Translations under genes and position numbers: made by a program
The notes under the pieces: generated by a model
The model's database searches: none
What the model was told of the DNA's origin: nothing
The model's input: the letters and a program-made list of their open reading frames with translations, nothing else
Shown here: piece by piece, positions 63,147 through 64,000 of the stretch
Layout of the letters: every line of letters starts with the position of its first letter
Numbering within the stretch: position 1 is the stretch's first letter
Assembly: GCF_900176355.1 (NCBI RefSeq)
Contig: NZ_FWXI01000006.1
Location: 1,140-65,139, forward strand
DNA length: 64,000 nt
Source of the DNA: Sporomusa malonica
GTDB taxonomy: Bacteria; Bacillota; Negativicutes; Sporomusales; Sporomusaceae
Direction of reading: 5' to 3'

Positions 63147-63616
63147 TGTTTTTTCACCGCCTGAGTAACTCTTCGGATAAGAGTAGGTACTTCCGCTTCA
63201 TAAGAAGGTTGCATATAAGGTTGTTTTTTTCGCGCTGGGATCTTAGCACTAGCCGCAAAGTGTTTTTGTCCCGGCATTAACGGGCCATAACTCATGCCAC
63301 CAATCGTCAATGCTTTTTTGCCAGGTCCTGGTTTTACCGTTGCTGTTCCCGCGCCAAACTCAGGCAAATGCGCATATGATGACTTTGCAGCAATCGTTCC
63401 TTCTACTTTTTTCACATTAAAGCTAGTCCTGATTTTTTTCTTTAAGTTACCACTACGTACAGGAACTCTACTGCGCGCGCCTTTGCCAATAGCTTTTGTT
63501 GATTCTGACACTGCTTGTTCAATCTCAACTGCAGTTTTGACGTCATATTTTCCTATGTTGCTTAACGCTTCCTTTAGTTCTGGAACCTTAAAATTAACGT
63601 AAAAACTTCTGGCCAT
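63143..63616 (-). CDS. HK97 gp10-like head-tail/tail protein
   Basis: 157 residues: ELKEALSNIGKYDVKTAVEIEQAVSESTKAIGKGARSRVPVRSGNLKKKIRTSF is the HK97-gp10 family signature, with a conserved RVPVRSGNLK. Basic C-terminal part (KKQPYMQPSYEAEVPTLIRRVTQAVKK). Takes part in joining head and tail. Coupled through TAATG and ATGA overlaps with both neighbours. Confidence 0.87.
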   Translation of the reverse strand: MARSFYVNFKVPELKEALSNIGKYDVKTAVEIEQAVSESTKAIGKGARSRVPVRSGNLKKKIRTSFNVKKVEGTIAAKSSYAHLPEFGAGTATVKPGPGKKALTIGGMSYGPLMPGQKHFAASAKIPARKKQPYMQPSYEAEVPTLIRRVTQAVKKQ

Positions 63617-63930
63617 TACCTGACAACTTCCTTACATACAAGCATAGTCTCGTTTTTCTCCCAGTCATAAACATGCTCGACCGAAAATATCTTTGAGCCA
63701 TACAACACCCGCCAACCTTTTCTTATGTCGCTTCGCCGCCAAATAATAATATTACGAGTTAATTCACTGAGCATCGTACCCGTGGAATCTGCAGTTACAA
63801 CTTTTGGTTTCCAAAACTCTGCCCAAACAGTATAACTGTTATATCCCGTAACTGCCCTGCCACCTTTGTCATCTTCAACTTTAATTGGCTCCTGTAGGAT
63901 TATTTTCTTATTCTTAGCCGCTACACTCAT
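63616..63930 (-). CDS. Phage head-tail adaptor (stopper)
   Basis: 104 residues, head-tail joining family: PIKVEDDKGGRAVTGYNSYTVWAEFWKPKV, RNIIIWRRSDIRKGWRVLYGSKIFSVEHVYDWEKNETMLVCKEV. The length and beta-rich fold agree with SPP1 gp16-like stoppers. ATG overlaps the stop of the preceding connector gene (ATGA). Confidence 0.85.
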   Translation of the reverse strand: MSVAAKNKKIILQEPIKVEDDKGGRAVTGYNSYTVWAEFWKPKVVTADSTGTMLSELTRNIIIWRRSDIRKGWRVLYGSKIFSVEHVYDWEKNETMLVCKEVVR

Positions 63931-64000
63931 GCCTGCAACTCCTGCTGGTACTTGGCACCCAATTGAGCAATCAATCCGGTAATACCAAGCCCCGTAGCCT
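63927..64000 (-). CDS. Phage head-tail connector, C-terminal fragment
   Basis: Only the last 23 codons are in the window (ATGLGITGLIAQLGAKYQQ and a short tail, stop TGA at 63927-63929). Frame, coupling and position before the adaptor suggest the gp6/gp15-type connector protein. The gene continues to the right. Confidence 0.55.
   Translation of the reverse strand, partial: ATGLGITGLIAQLGAKYQQELQA

Larger units (their letters stand above)
45416..64000. mobile_element. Siphovirus-type prophage, left end to window edge
   Basis: From about 50 kb to the right edge the gene order is a complete siphophage tail and lysis module on the minus strand; genes from 45.4 to 49.9 kb are accessory and may or may not belong to the same element. 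Capsid, terminase, replication genes and integrase would lie beyond 64000. No disrupted tRNA or direct repeat could be assigned as attachment site. The phage core is certain, the left limit is not. Confidence 0.75.

Noticed and set aside
1..64000. CRISPR array, rRNA, complete tRNA genes or complete insertion sequence
   Set aside because: No regularly spaced repeats, no rRNA-like stretch, no cloverleaf and no transposase were found on reading both strands; a computed search (tRNA and CRISPR finders) would settle this.

Overview
The window looks like a chromosome segment of a spore-forming anaerobic Firmicute, most probably a diderm Negativicute of the Sporomusaceae type (Pelosinus/Sporomusa-like). 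The reasons are a SpoVK-type sporulation AAA protein, pyruvate:ferredoxin and 2-oxoacid:ferredoxin oxidoreductases, butyrate kinase/phosphotransbutyrylase, the miaB-mutS-mutL-miaA-hfq order, strong AGGAGG-type ribosome sites, and a phage lysis cassette that seems to include an envelope-spanning protein. The genus is inference. Almost everything after 2.3 kb is on the minus strand.

Region 1 (1-12 kb, housekeeping): a truncated TPR protein, a probably frameshifted small membrane gene, a MITE-like inverted repeat, lexA with its own SOS box, then on the minus strand a VanW protein, a PRC-barrel protein, an acidic membrane/TPR protein, the YnbB-type PLP enzyme overlapping hflX, and a tightly overlapping group: spoVK - small GTPase - UbiA-like membrane protein - small CxxC membrane protein. 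This HflX carries an N-terminal extension with a JAMM-like metal motif.

Region 2 (12-35 kb, 2-hydroxy/2-oxo acid metabolism): a Cache chemoreceptor; a long probable operon (ferredoxin, VorB, TPP subunit, gamma subunit, MFS carrier, LarA-type racemase, P-loop ATPase, second MFS carrier, second DUF2088 protein); a FadR-type GntR regulator with three copies of a likely operator; a GC-rich FAD/FeS 2-hydroxyacid dehydrogenase pair; and a sigma-54-driven operon nifJ-ptb-buk with its enhancer-binding activator next door. Read together, hydroxy acids would be imported, epimerised, oxidised to 2-oxoacids, converted to acyl-CoA with reduced ferredoxin, and cashed in for ATP through Ptb/Buk.

Region 3 (35-45.3 kb): a GyrI-like protein, a DUF3795 protein, a WYL regulator, then the DNA repair/tRNA modification/RNA chaperone block miaB-mutS-mutL-methyltransferase-miaA-hfq.

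Region 4 (45.4-64 kb): a siphovirus prophage running off the right edge. From right to left it holds connector genes, major tail protein, the G/GT chaperone with a textbook -1 frameshift signal, tape measure, Dit, tail hub, fibres, holin, amidase and a spanin-like protein. Beyond the lysis genes lie accessory genes: SEC-C/HExxH protein, HNH-like protein, PAP2 phosphatase, VanZ protein and a 68-residue LexA DNA-binding domain without a protease, under a perfect SOS box. A second copy of that SOS-box segment lies 1.7 kb away as a direct repeat. No integrase, tRNA gene, rRNA, CRISPR array or complete insertion sequence was seen.
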